Below are positions 26,854 through 35,611 of a stretch of DNA of 64,000 nucleotides, one piece after another. Numbering within the stretch: the stretch's first letter is position 1; the number at the start of each line of letters is the position of its first letter. The position numbers and the translations under genes were made by a program. The DNA lies in contig NZ_LEKH01000004.1 in NCBI RefSeq assembly GCF_001029505.1, forward strand, positions 13,230 through 77,229. Direction: 5' to 3'. Under the pieces are notes generated by a model, which saw only the letters and a list, made by a program, of their open reading frames with translations, ran no database searches and was not told the DNA's origin. This DNA comes from Rubrobacter aplysinae (GTDB lineage: Bacteria > Actinomycetota > Rubrobacteria > Rubrobacterales > Rubrobacteraceae).

Positions 26854-27945
26854 GTGAGTGAGACGCGGCAACATCCGGGCGGCGGTGCGATGTCTGTCGA
26901 GGAGATCGAGCACGAGCTCGGCTCCCTGCGGGCCGACGAGGAGGGCCAGCCGGGGCTCAGGGCGAGCGTCCTGAACCTGGTTGTGGTCACCGACGACGAC
27001 AACGCCGACAGGGTCACCGACGAGGTCGCGCGCCTCGCGGGCCGCTACCCGTCTAGGGCGATACTCCTGATCTCGGACCCCGACGAGCCGGAGCCCGAGA
27101 CGGGGCCCGCGCTGGACGTGGGCCTGTCCGTGTTCTGCGAGGCCCGCGGCGGGCAGGAGAGCCGAGTCTGCGCCGAGCAGATCACGGTCCACGCCGGCGG
27201 CGCTACCGCGGGCCACCTCGAGAGCATCGCCGGACCCCTGTTGATCCCGGACCTCCCGGTCTTTCTGTTTTATCCGCACGGCTTCGACCCGGCCTCGCCG
27301 GAGCTCGCGGGCATGTCCCGGCTCGCCGACCGGGTTATCGTGGACTCTGCCGCCTCCGAGCAACCGGGAGAGTGCATCCGGGCGGTCGCCGGGATGCTGC
27401 GGGAGGAAGAGTCCCCGGCGTTCGGGGATCTGCAGTGGGTCGCCCTCTCGCCGTGGCGCTCACTGCTGGCGAATCTGTTCGAGCCCCCGGAGCGCGCCGG
27501 GATGCTGCAGGAGGTGGAGCGCGTCGAGCTCAAACACGCCCCCGACGGCACGTGCCGGGCGCTCTTGCTGATCGGCTGGCTCGCCGACTCTCTGGGCTGG
27601 ACCATCCGGCAGGCTACGGAGAGTAGCGACGGGCGTGAGATCCACTTCGTCAGGCCAGACGGGGAGGAGGTGCTCGTGTCCGTCTCCGAGAGCTCCGAGC
27701 CCGAGGAGTACCTGCGTCGCATCCGGCTCTACGCCGGGGACTACAGTTTCCAGGTATCCCGCCACCGGGAGCAGACCGACGCCCGGACCACCGTAATGCA
27801 CGGGGACGAGCTCGTCGGGGAGCGTACGGTACACCTCGGCGCGCTCGACCTCAGCGTGCTCGTCGGCGAGGAGCTCCGCTACCGAGGCCGCGACACCGCC
27901 TACGAGGGCGCGCTACGCAAGGCCGAGGAGGTTCTAGAACAGTGA
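26854..27945 (+). CDS. opcA: Glucose-6-phosphate dehydrogenase assembly protein OpcA
   Basis: A 363-residue OpcA-family protein needed for assembly or redox control of G6PDH in cyanobacteria and actinobacteria. Recognised by LRASVLNLVVVTDD, ARLAGRYPSRAILLI, a Cys-containing CAEQITVHAGG segment, LLIPDLPVFLFY and the C-terminal DLSVLVGEELRYRGRDTAYEGAL. GTG 26854 has AGGAG seven bases upstream; an internal ATG at 26890 is a weaker choice. It overlaps pgl by four bases (GTGA). The position zwf-opcA-pgl is the classic actinobacterial order. Confidence 0.93.
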   Translation: MSETRQHPGGGAMSVEEIEHELGSLRADEEGQPGLRASVLNLVVVTDDDNADRVTDEVARLAGRYPSRAILLISDPDEPEPETGPALDVGLSVFCEARGGQESRVCAEQITVHAGGATAGHLESIAGPLLIPDLPVFLFYPHGFDPASPELAGMSRLADRVIVDSAASEQPGECIRAVAGMLREEESPAFGDLQWVALSPWRSLLANLFEPPERAGMLQEVERVELKHAPDGTCRALLLIGWLADSLGWTIRQATESSDGREIHFVRPDGEEVLVSVSESSEPEEYLRRIRLYAGDYSFQVSRHREQTDARTTVMHGDELVGERTVHLGALDLSVLVGEELRYRGRDTAYEGALRKAEEVLEQ

Positions 27946-28667
27946 CCGGATACAGAGCCAGCATCCACGACGGCCCACGGGAGCTCGCCCGAGAGGCCGC
28001 CCGCCGCTTTGTGGAGACCGCCGAGGCCGCCGTTGCCGAAAAGGGGTTCTTCACCGTGGCCCTCGCCGGAGGCTCCACCCCGGAAGCCACCTACCACGAG
28101 CTCGCCCGCGACTACGCCGACCGTCCGCTCTGGGGTAGCACCCACGTCTTCTTCGGCGACGAGCGCACCGTGCCGCCCGAGGACGAGGACTCCAACTACC
28201 GCATGGCCCGCGAGACTCTGCTCGACTACGTCCAGACCGCGGGGGTCTACAGGATGAAGGGCGAGCTCACCCCCGAGATGGCCGCAGCCGAGTACGAACG
28301 CGACCTGCAGGGCTTCTTCGGCGGGGACACGCCGGTCTTCGACCTCATACTGCTCGGCGTCGGCCCCGACGGCCACACCGCGAGCCTCTTCCCCGGCACC
28401 CCGGCCCTCGACGTGCGTGACCGGCTGGCCGCCGCCAACCCCGTGGAGAAGCTCGACACCGACCGCCTCACCCTGACCGTCCCGGTGCTGAACGCCGCCC
28501 GCGCCGTGTGGTTCCTGGTGGCCGGGGAGGACAAGGCCGAGGCGGTGGCCGAGGTACTGGAAGGCGACGCCGACCCGCACGAGTATCCATCAAAGCTCGT
28601 CCGGCCCGACGACGGCGGCCCCGTGTGGATGCTGGACCGGGAGGCCGCCTCCGGCCTGACCGGCTAG
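27942..28667 (+). CDS. pgl: 6-Phosphogluconolactonase
   Basis: Hydrolyses 6-phosphogluconolactone, completing the oxidative branch between zwf and gnd. It has 241 residues, the normal length. Motifs are LAGGSTPEATYHELA, VFFGDERTVPPEDEDSNYRM and GVGPDGHTASLFPGTP. The GTG start lies inside the opcA stop (GTGA), indicating coupled translation. It is the last gene of the cluster. Confidence 0.95.
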   Translation: MTGYRASIHDGPRELAREAARRFVETAEAAVAEKGFFTVALAGGSTPEATYHELARDYADRPLWGSTHVFFGDERTVPPEDEDSNYRMARETLLDYVQTAGVYRMKGELTPEMAAAEYERDLQGFFGGDTPVFDLILLGVGPDGHTASLFPGTPALDVRDRLAAANPVEKLDTDRLTLTVPVLNAARAVWFLVAGEDKAEAVAEVLEGDADPHEYPSKLVRPDDGGPVWMLDREAASGLTG

Positions 28668-28789
28668 AACTCTATAAGACAGATACTCACTGCGCATGGC
28701 GGTGATCCGCATTTAGTAGCATGAGTGTCTATTAGAAAACACAGAAGAGCAAGCCACCGTCGGTTCTAGCGACTACAGGGGAAGGGATT

Positions 28790-30055
28790 ATGCCGGAACA
28801 GGAATCCCACACTTCGAGAGAAGAGACGATCAAGTCTCAGGTCTCTGAGGGAATCGAAGAGGCAAAGCAATTTGCGAAGTCGCTTAACTTAGAGGAGGCC
28901 AAGAATGGAGAGTGGTTCCTCGAGTTACTACGAAAAGTCGTATACTCCTACGACCGTAACGCTAGGGCCGAGTATTTTCAGCAGAAGTATCCGGGGCTAT
29001 CTCCAGATGAGATCGCGGACATACTGACATCCGTAACGACCCGGTACGCTACCGTCGCTGGAGGGCTGGCCGGGGCAGCGGCGACCGCGAGCCAGATAGC
29101 TACCCTGGGCTCCTGGGGTATGACGGCTTCTCTGTTTGTGGGCACTATCGGTGCTGAAATGATATATCTCGCAAGGATTCAGATGCGGCTGGTGCTCGAC
29201 CTCTCCGTCGTCTACGATCTCCAGCTCGACCCGGAAGACCCCGAGGATGTCCTGATGGTCTTCGGCTACGCTCTCGGCGTCGCACCGACGGACTTGGTTG
29301 GCAGAGGGGCCCGGAAGGCTGCTGGACACGGAACCGAATGGTTGATCAAGAAGTACATTAGCAAGGGCGTACTGGAAGCGATACAGCGTTTCGCTAAAAA
29401 GCTGGGCCTAAAGATACTGCAACGCACCATCATCAAGTACACGGTCCCCGTGGCTTCGGCTGCCGTGGGCAGCACTTACAATTACATAACTACCAAATCT
29501 ATGGGCGAGATCGCCAAAGCCCACTTCAGAAACAGACACCAGTTCACCGAGGAGTTACAGGGTCTGGTGTCACGCCGGAACACGTATGACCTCGTATTTC
29601 CGGCTGCCACGATGTACATGGCACACCTCGACGGCGAGCTTTCACCGAAGGAACGAGAGCTCTATAAGGCTATGCTTTCACGTATGTCGTTTACCGAGCA
29701 CACGCAGGTTGAGTTTAAGAGGTTCGTGGATGACGAGGCGAATCTCATCGAAGCGGCCGCCGGTATAGATGATATTGAGCTACGGCGCAGTCTGATGGAT
29801 GTGCTCATATTAATGGCGGTCTGTGATGGCGAGCTGGACGAGAAAGAGCGCAGGTTTTTGGTGAACATCGCCGGGCGGTTGGAGGTGTCTCTAAATCTGG
29901 AGGAGGTCGAGAAGATGAGCCGAGACTACCGGGAGACTGTCGAGCGAGGTGTGGTCGAGAAAACGGCGAGCAGCGTAAAAGACACGGCTACGATGGCTAG
30001 CGGCAAAGTCAAAGGGTTTGGAAAGGTTCTCAAAAGAACGGATGCAGAAGTCTAA
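28790..30055 (+). CDS. EcsC/TerB-like membrane-associated protein
   Basis: A 421-residue protein of uncertain function. Residues about 30-75 are helical and charged. Residues about 82-125 contain two hydrophobic segments (GGLAGAAATASQIATL, TASLFVGTIGAEMIYL) and a third lies near 205-225; this layout resembles EcsC-like proteins. The C-terminal part (about 265-370) has two helical repeats with acidic loops, AHLDGELSPKERELY and VCDGELDEKERRFL, matching the metal-binding TerB-like fold. The tail is basic and low-complexity. ATG 28790 follows AGGGGAAGGG. GC content is lower than in neighbouring genes. It stands alone after pgl and is followed by an unusual structured region. Confidence 0.65.
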   Translation: MPEQESHTSREETIKSQVSEGIEEAKQFAKSLNLEEAKNGEWFLELLRKVVYSYDRNARAEYFQQKYPGLSPDEIADILTSVTTRYATVAGGLAGAAATASQIATLGSWGMTASLFVGTIGAEMIYLARIQMRLVLDLSVVYDLQLDPEDPEDVLMVFGYALGVAPTDLVGRGARKAAGHGTEWLIKKYISKGVLEAIQRFAKKLGLKILQRTIIKYTVPVASAAVGSTYNYITTKSMGEIAKAHFRNRHQFTEELQGLVSRRNTYDLVFPAATMYMAHLDGELSPKERELYKAMLSRMSFTEHTQVEFKRFVDDEANLIEAAAGIDDIELRRSLMDVLILMAVCDGELDEKERRFLVNIAGRLEVSLNLEEVEKMSRDYRETVERGVVEKTASSVKDTATMASGKVKGFGKVLKRTDAEV

Positions 30056-30065
30056 TAATGTAGCG

Positions 30066-30180
30066 TTTGGGGGAGGTTGAACTCCAGGCTGTCCAGCCTG
30101 TGTCAGCTATCTTTACAGTTGCTTACTGAAAGCCATTCACTGGAAAGTTTCAAACGTGAAACCTTCTCCCCCAAATTTTT
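30066..30180 (+). ncRNA. Structured intergenic region closed by a long stem with T-run
   Basis: TTTGGGGGAG (30066-30075) pairs with CTCCCCCAAA (30166-30175), and TTTTT follows. Inside are a hairpin CAGGCT-GTCC-AGCCTG near 30084-30099 and another, GTTTC-AAAC-GTGAAAC, near 30147-30161. The enclosed arrangement looks like a small multi-hairpin RNA with its own terminator, or the ends of a miniature element. No family is recognised. It starts 11 bases after the EcsC/TerB gene. Confidence 0.5.
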
Positions 30181-30215
30181 CTGACGGAGAGCTTGATTGC
30201 TCTTACGTAAACACG

Positions 30216-30250
30216 CCGCCAAGCCTTGGGTAGGCGCTTTGGCGGTTTTA
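30216..30250 (+). terminator. Rho-independent terminator
   Basis: CCGCCAAGC (30216-30224) pairs with GCTTTGGCGG (30236-30245, one bulged T), followed by TTTTATTAT. It is placed to end rightward transcription before the leftward epimerase gene. Confidence 0.8.
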
Positions 30251-30287
30251 TTATCCGTTTATCCATACTCCTTTATTATAGCGTTTA

Positions 30288-31340
30288 TTAGAAAACCTTC
30301 TTTAGCAGCCCGATCGCACCCTGCTTCCAGGGTACGCGGTGGGAGACGCCGGACTCCTTCTCGAAGCGGGGCAGGTTGTCTATGTACCAGCGGTAGTTTC
30401 TTAGCAGGGCGTCCTTGTTTGAGTGCTTTGGGTTGTAGCCGAGCTGCTTCTCGGCCTTCTCGATGGAGACGAAGGAGTCCTTGGAGGCCGTCTCGTACAC
30501 CCACTTGTACAGGGGAGAGACGCCGAGCGCGTCCAGGAAGCGCAGGCCCAGGATGGCGGGCAGCGCCGGGAAGCCGACGACCTTCTTGCCGTGTCCGGCG
30601 GCGTCGAGGACGACCTGGTAGTCGTCCTTCATCGTGGAGAACACGCGGGCCCCGATGTTGAAGGTGTCGTCTACCTGCTCCTCTGGCAGCGAGAGGGTGA
30701 GGGCGATGGCGTCGCAGAGGTCCTCGACGTCCATTAGCTGGTACAGGTTGTCTCCCGAACCGATCATGGGGAAGTTGTGGCCGGTGTGGGCCCAATCGTA
30801 CAGCAGGGCGAAGACGCCGAGACGCTCGGGGCCGACGAAGGACTTTGGCCGGATTATGGGGACGGTGAGGCCGCGGGCGCGGTACTCCAAGCAGATCATC
30901 TCTGCCTGTATCTTCGCCTGCCCGTACGGCCCGACGCCCTCCAGCTTGTCGGTCTCGTACAGCGGATGATGGTCGGGGATGCCGTACACGGCGGTGGAGG
31001 AGACGTGGACGGCTCGCTCCACGCCGTTACGCTCGGCGGCGTCCATGATGGTCCGGGTGCCCTCGACGTCGGTGGTGTAGATGTCCTCGGCCGAGTACAG
31101 CGGCAGGGCGGCGGCGGTGTGGACGACGAAGTCGGCGTCGGCCATCGCACGGTCCACGGCGGCGCGGTCGCGGATGTCGCCGGTAAAGGTCTCGACCCGG
31201 TCGCGTTCGGGGTAGTCGAAGTCCTCAAGGTCCAGCGAGGCCGTGCGGTAGCCCCTTTCGAGGAGGTGCCGGATCAGGTTTATCCCCAAGAATCCCGCTC
31301 CGCCCGTGACGAGTACCTTCTTGCCTTGCTCGTGCTGCAT
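30288..31340 (-). CDS. NAD-dependent epimerase/dehydratase (extended SDR)
   Basis: A 350-residue extended short-chain dehydrogenase. The Rossmann motif VTGGAGFLGINLIRHLL is at about residues 11-27, the catalytic Ser region is VHVSSTAVYGIP, and the Tyr/Lys pair is in GPYGQAKIQAE. Such enzymes act on sugar nucleotides or related substrates; the substrate cannot be told from sequence. ATG 31340 has AAGGAG eight bases upstream, so the longer frame to 31430 is rejected. It is divergent from the lipoprotein gene and separated from it by 415 bases. Confidence 0.85.
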   Translation of the reverse strand: MQHEQGKKVLVTGGAGFLGINLIRHLLERGYRTASLDLEDFDYPERDRVETFTGDIRDRAAVDRAMADADFVVHTAAALPLYSAEDIYTTDVEGTRTIMDAAERNGVERAVHVSSTAVYGIPDHHPLYETDKLEGVGPYGQAKIQAEMICLEYRARGLTVPIIRPKSFVGPERLGVFALLYDWAHTGHNFPMIGSGDNLYQLMDVEDLCDAIALTLSLPEEQVDDTFNIGARVFSTMKDDYQVVLDAAGHGKKVVGFPALPAILGLRFLDALGVSPLYKWVYETASKDSFVSIEKAEKQLGYNPKHSNKDALLRNYRWYIDNLPRFEKESGVSHRVPWKQGAIGLLKKVF

Positions 31341-31755
31341 TACGTAACTCCTTGTCGGTCCATATAATGGGGCCTGCCTGACCCGTAAGAGGCCTCCCGG
31401 CGCTTTTTCGGGAGGCGGGAGCCTGGACAACCTTCCGCCTCACCATGACCGCCATGAAAGCCGGGCGCAAACGCGCGGCATTTTAGCACGAGACCCGGCG
31501 CGAGACCCCTGAAACCGCCGACGGAGCCCCGTCGTATCGGAGGATGCCACCCTTTACCCGCGTTCTGGAGCGTTCCGGGGCCGTTCGTAGAGCTTTTATG
31601 GAGCTTTCGAGAATTTTGGGTGGGAGACCGGCTGGTTGCGGGATGACGGAGCATGACGGAGCCTTCTAGGACGATGCGGTATATGATGTACGGGAGCGCT
31701 GAACACCTCTAGCTCCCCCAAGAGCTCGCGGGAGCCGGAGAGGAGGTAGAAAGCC
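31341..31755. other. 415-base divergent intergenic region
   Basis: It separates the leftward epimerase and rightward lipoprotein genes and should hold both promoters. A perfect 8-bp inverted repeat (GCCTCCCG 31392-31399, CGGGAGGC 31409-31416) lies about 50 bases before the epimerase start. GAGGAGG at about 31741 serves the lipoprotein TTG. I see no convincing gene in it. Confidence 0.6.
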
Positions 31756-32436
31756 TTGAGCAAGAACATCTTGAGCAAGAAGGCCCTGGACATCAGGGCC
31801 CCGATATTGCTCGCCGTGGTGTGCGCCGCCGCTCTCGGGTTGGCCGGGTGTGGCCAGACGGGGTCCGGGGGCTCCGCCGAAAGCTCCCGGGAGGCAGGCT
31901 CGGCTGGCCCCACACAGGACACGATCTCCCGGGAAACCACGGCCCGGGAGGCCCCGGGGTCGGCTGCTGGCGGGGAGACGAGCGCCGGACGTCAGACGAA
32001 GGGTAACGCCGGGAACGGCGGCCCGGGAATGGAGAGTGTGGAGCTTGATCTCGTCGGGGAGCCGGGGCTGGAGTTCTCCGGGCGCTGCACCGTGGACGGC
32101 GAGGAGCGCAAGCTAGAGGGCAAGACACCGGCTACCTACACCTATTCCCCCGAGCGGCGGCTGGAGTGTGAGATCTCCAGCCCGGGCGGCGGCCAGCTAC
32201 GCGTCGGCTTCTCTGACGGGACGGGGGCGAGCTCCACCCAGCAGGTCGGCCCCGGGCCGTCCTCCATGAGGCTGGTCTACGACGGTAACGGCCTGTCTCT
32301 CACCACTAGCTCCCGATCCTCGCAGACGAGCGGGCCCGGGGCAAGCTCTTCCCAGAGCTCGTCGCAAAGCTCGTCACAAAGCTCGTCGCAGAGCTTTTCA
32401 CGGGGCTCTCCCGGCGAGAACTCGGGCTCCGAGTAG
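31756..32436 (+). CDS. Putative lipoprotein with Ser/Gln-repeat C-terminus
   Basis: A 226-residue predicted lipoprotein. Basic N-terminus, hydrophobic stretch (PILLAVVCAAALG) and lipobox LAGC place the lipidated Cys at about residue 32. Residues 33-90 are a Ser/Gly/Glu-rich linker. Residues about 92-175 look like a small beta-rich domain with two Cys (GRCTVDGEE and LECEISS) that could form a disulfide outside the membrane. The last about 45 residues are low-complexity with repeated SSQS units. TTG 31756 follows GAGGAGG. No family is recognised. The next gene is a DUF1624 membrane protein, possibly in the same operon. Confidence 0.7.
   Translation: MSKNILSKKALDIRAPILLAVVCAAALGLAGCGQTGSGGSAESSREAGSAGPTQDTISRETTAREAPGSAAGGETSAGRQTKGNAGNGGPGMESVELDLVGEPGLEFSGRCTVDGEERKLEGKTPATYTYSPERRLECEISSPGGGQLRVGFSDGTGASSTQQVGPGPSSMRLVYDGNGLSLTTSSRSSQTSGPGASSSQSSSQSSSQSSSQSFSRGSPGENSGSE
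32344..32391 (+). repeat. Four 12-bp tandem units coding the SSQS tail
   Basis: Units of AGCTCGTCGCAA (32356-32367, 32368-32379 with one change, 32380-32391 with one change), preceded by a diverged copy at 32344-32355. It stays in frame and encodes repeated Ser-Ser-Gln-Ser. Confidence 0.9.
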
Positions 32437-32477
32437 CGGCCACGGGGGACTGGATCCGGCCCGGAGAGAGGCGGCAA

Positions 32478-33296
32478 GTGGGGGCGGCCGCGGTCAGTTA
32501 TAGGGTAGAGGAGGCCAGAAGCCGGAACGAGAGCGCCGGGAGGCTGCTGTGGATAGACGCTCTCCGGGGAGTGGCGATCCTCATGGTCGCCCTCTACCAT
32601 CTGATCTTCGACCTCGACACCTTCGGCGGCTACGCGGTAGATTCGCTCTCCGGCTTCTGGGGAGGCTTCGCCGACGTTTCGGCGGGGATGTTCATCTTCC
32701 TCGTCGGGGTATCCCTGACCCTGAGCTTCGCAAGAGCCGGTGGGTATGGCAGGTTTGACGGCTCTGACGGCCGCGGGCTCTTCACCAAATATCTGCGCCG
32801 GGGGGCCAGGATCTTCGGCTACGGGATGCTGATCACGGCCGTATTCTGGGTGTTCGGGCTCGGGGCAGTGATTATCGGGATACTGCAACTGATCGGTCTC
32901 TCCATAGTCCTCGCCTACCCGTTCCTGCGCCTCGGATGGGCGAACGTGGCGCTCGGGCTCCCCTTGGTGGCCGCCGGCGTCGCTCTCGGCGCGGCGGACC
33001 CGAGCTTCGGCGGGGCGTTGCCGCTACAGGTGGGGCTCGCCCCGCTCGGGATCGTCCCGGAGGACCTGCTAATGCCCGACTACCGGCCACTCTTGCCGTG
33101 GTTCGGGGTCGTCCTGTCCGGGGTGGCGTCGGGCAATTTGCTGCGGGGTCGGTTGCCGGAGGTGAGAGTCCCCAAAAGCGTCTCCCGGGCTGCGGCCCCG
33201 CTCGCGTTCCTAGGTCGTCATACGCTGCTCATATACCTGGTACATCAGCCCGTAATGATCGCGCTGCTGGTGGTGACCGGCGTTATAGATCTATAG
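32478..33296 (+). CDS. DUF1624 / HGSNAT-like membrane acyltransferase
   Basis: A 272-residue polytopic membrane protein. RLLWIDALRGVAILMVALYHL at the N-terminus, with His near the end of the first helix, is the hallmark of the DUF1624 (heparan-alpha-glucosaminide N-acetyltransferase-like, YeiB-related) family. About seven to eight hydrophobic segments follow, ending in FLGRHTLLIYLVHQPVMIALL, whose H-x-L-x-I-Y-L-x-H-Q pattern is also typical. It probably moves an acyl group across or at the membrane; the acceptor is unknown. GTG 32478 lies 41 bases after the lipoprotein gene. Confidence 0.8.
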   Translation: MGAAAVSYRVEEARSRNESAGRLLWIDALRGVAILMVALYHLIFDLDTFGGYAVDSLSGFWGGFADVSAGMFIFLVGVSLTLSFARAGGYGRFDGSDGRGLFTKYLRRGARIFGYGMLITAVFWVFGLGAVIIGILQLIGLSIVLAYPFLRLGWANVALGLPLVAAGVALGAADPSFGGALPLQVGLAPLGIVPEDLLMPDYRPLLPWFGVVLSGVASGNLLRGRLPEVRVPKSVSRAAAPLAFLGRHTLLIYLVHQPVMIALLVVTGVIDL

Positions 33297-33319
33297 CTCC
33301 GGGGAGCTTCTAGCTACCT

Positions 33320-34438
33320 TTAAACACCCGTCGCGCCGGAGCCCAGGAAACGCTCCAGATGCTCGTGGCACCTGGAGAGCAGGCGCAGCTCGGTGTACTC
33401 CGCTTCCTGGTGGGCCTGGGCCGGGATGCCGGGCCCGAAGTTCGTCGCCGGGACGCCCCGCTCGGCGAACCGCGCGACGTCGGTCCACGCCTGCTTGGGC
33501 CGGACCTCCAGCGCAGGGGCGTCTTTCGTAGGCTGTATGAGCCGCTGGACGAGCGGCGCGTCCAGGGCGACGGGGCTGCTCGGGGCGAGGTCCAGGATCT
33601 CATAACCCGCATCATGGCCTTCCAGCAGCGTCTCGAAGGTCTCCCGGACGTGATCCTCGCCCCTGCCGGGGGCGAAGCGGTGGTTGACGTTGACCCAGAA
33701 CTCGTCTGGGACCACGTTGGTGGCCGTGCCGCCCCGGGCCAGGGTGGCGGTCAGGACCTCGTAGAAGGTGAGGCCGCCGGTCTCCGGGGTCTCGACCTCC
33801 TCGGTGCGGCGCGCGTGCAGCTCCGCCAGGAGCCCGCCGGCCATCGTGAGCGCGTTCCGGCCGAGCCAGGGCCGGGCGGAGTGGGCCGGGCTGCCCCGGA
33901 ACGTGACGCCGACCTGCGCCGTCCCGATACACCCGACCTCCAGGGCCCCCTCCGTCGGCTCCAGGAGCAGCGCGAGCCCCGCCTCCAGCACGCGCGGCAT
34001 CCGGGAGAAGACCGTCTCCAGGCCGTTCTCCGGGAAAGGTCCCTCCTCCCGCTCGTAGAACACGAAGACGGGCTCAAGATCACTCTCCGCCCACGGAAAA
34101 CGCTCCAGCAGCGAGAGCATCACCGCGTCCCCGGCCTTCATGTCCGTGGCCCCCCGGCCGTAGACGCGCCCGCTCTCCACCCGGACCGGCAGCCCGTTCG
34201 CGGGCTCGGGAACCGTGTCCAGGTGCCCGGCCAGGACGATCCTCTCTCGCGAAGGGTCCGGCTCGGAGCGGGTCACGACCAGGTTGTTGGCGGCGCGCTC
34301 TACGTCCCAGCCCGGAAGCTCTCCGATGCGAGACCGGAGGTCGTCGCAGAGGGCGGCCTCCTCGCCGGTTACGCTCGGGCGCCGCAGAAGCCAGAGCAGG
34401 TCGTCCCGCAGCGTCTGTTGTGTTGCGCCCGTCTCCAC
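33320..34438 (-). CDS. dapE: Succinyl-diaminopimelate desuccinylase
   Basis: An M20 metallopeptidase-fold enzyme releasing LL-DAP from N-succinyl-LL-DAP. Metal ligands are seen in LAGHLDTVPEP, GATDMKAGDAVML and YEREEGPFPENG, with the catalytic Glu pair in the last. The dimerisation domain (about 175-290) includes the HSARPWLGRNAL stretch. It has 372 residues. The GTG start lies one base after the dapD stop, so the two are co-transcribed leftward. Assignment as DapE rather than another M20 deacylase is supported by dapD next door. Confidence 0.92.
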   Translation of the reverse strand: METGATQQTLRDDLLWLLRRPSVTGEEAALCDDLRSRIGELPGWDVERAANNLVVTRSEPDPSRERIVLAGHLDTVPEPANGLPVRVESGRVYGRGATDMKAGDAVMLSLLERFPWAESDLEPVFVFYEREEGPFPENGLETVFSRMPRVLEAGLALLLEPTEGALEVGCIGTAQVGVTFRGSPAHSARPWLGRNALTMAGGLLAELHARRTEEVETPETGGLTFYEVLTATLARGGTATNVVPDEFWVNVNHRFAPGRGEDHVRETFETLLEGHDAGYEILDLAPSSPVALDAPLVQRLIQPTKDAPALEVRPKQAWTDVARFAERGVPATNFGPGIPAQAHQEAEYTELRLLSRCHEHLERFLGSGATGV

Positions 34439-34439
34439 G

Positions 34440-35267
34440 CTAACCGGAGCTCACGCCGAACTCGCGCAGCGCCTCGTTCAGCGAAGTCTTGCGGTCGGTG
34501 GACTCCTTGCGCTCCCCGACTATCAGGGCGGTCTGGAGGCTGTAGGTACCGGCCGGGAACTCGCGGGAGCGGGTGCCGGAGACGACCACCGAGCGGGCCG
34601 GGACGTAGCCCCGGTAGACGACCTCCTCGGGTCCGGTGACGTCTATGATCTGGGTGGACGACGTGAGCACCACGTTCGCCCCGACGACGGCCTCCTCCTC
34701 TACCCGCACGCCCTCGACGACGACCGCCCTCGAACCGATAAACGCCCCATCCTCGACGACGACCGGCGTCGCGCCCGGCGGCTCCAGCACGCCCCCGATG
34801 CCCACACCGCCGGCGAGGTGGACGTTGCGTCCGATCTGGGCTCCCGAGCCGACCGTGGCCCAGGTGTCAACCATCGTGCCCGAGCCGACGTAGGCCCCGA
34901 TGTTCACGTAGCCCGGCATCACGACGGCGCCGGCCTCGACGTGCGATCCGTAGCGCACGGTGCCCGGCGGCACGACCCGGACCCCGGCCTTGTCGAGATC
35001 CTTCTTGGTCGGGATCTTGTCGTGATACTCGAACTCCCCGGCGGTCATCTTGCGCATCCCGGCGACGCCGAAGTAGAGCGAGATCGCCTTCATCACCCAG
35101 GCATTGGCCTCCCAGGTATCCGACGTCTCACCCTTCTTCTCCGCAACCCGCAACTCGCCCCTATCCAGGGCGTCCACGACCTCGAGCACGGTCTGCCGGT
35201 ACTCGTCCCGCTCTACGAGATCCCGGTTCTCGAAGGCCTCCTCTATCTTTCCCGCCCTGTGATCCAA
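34440..35267 (-). CDS. dapD: Tetrahydrodipicolinate N-succinyltransferase
   Basis: Adds succinyl from succinyl-CoA to tetrahydrodipicolinate, committing carbon to the succinylase branch of DAP/lysine synthesis. The left-handed beta-helix hexapeptides run from about residue 100 to 230 (YVNIGAYVGSGTMVDTWATV, then GGVGIGGVLEPPGA), typical of DapD. It has 275 residues. TTG 35267 has GGAGAGGAG upstream. It is the first gene of a leftward dapD-dapE unit. Confidence 0.94.
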   Translation of the reverse strand: MDHRAGKIEEAFENRDLVERDEYRQTVLEVVDALDRGELRVAEKKGETSDTWEANAWVMKAISLYFGVAGMRKMTAGEFEYHDKIPTKKDLDKAGVRVVPPGTVRYGSHVEAGAVVMPGYVNIGAYVGSGTMVDTWATVGSGAQIGRNVHLAGGVGIGGVLEPPGATPVVVEDGAFIGSRAVVVEGVRVEEEAVVGANVVLTSSTQIIDVTGPEEVVYRGYVPARSVVVSGTRSREFPAGTYSLQTALIVGERKESTDRKTSLNEALREFGVSSG

Positions 35268-35611
35268 TCCGCTCCTCTCCAGTACCTCCAGTACGCGCCC
35301 CGGGAACCCGAAAAGTACCCCCGAGCACCCGTGAGCCGCCGCCCATCCAGTCTAACTAGTCTAACAAGGGGGCGATGATACAACCTCGCACGCTACCTCA
35401 ACGGGCGCCGGGCGGCCTCCGGCTCTCTCGCCGGGCCGGAAACCGTACAGTGCGTACAGTGTTTTCGTAGTGACCTCGTAGCGACCTTGCGAGGATAGGT
35501 GGGTAGATAGAGAGCCCGGACCCGGGATAAGATGTACAGGCCACCGCACACCAGAGGATGCTCGGCGGAGGACCGGTAGAGTCGAGGCCGGGGCTGCCTT
35601 GAATCTAGTAT
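35268..35611. other. 344-base intergenic region between dapD and the Crp-family gene
   Basis: It should hold the dapD promoter. On the minus strand the word GTTAGACT occurs twice in tandem about 100 bases before the dapD start (35356-35373). At the far end a 7-bp repeat ATCTAGT (35603-35609, 35610-35616) runs into the stop codon of the Crp-family gene. An ORF here (35361-35681, minus) looks non-coding. Confidence 0.5.

Noticed and set aside
31444-31488. Tiny ORF of 14 codons in the epimerase-lipoprotein gap
   Set aside because: No ribosome site and no sign of coding; too short to support.
33359-34639. 426-codon plus-strand frame opposite dapE
   Set aside because: Antisense shadow of dapE; no family features or ribosome site.
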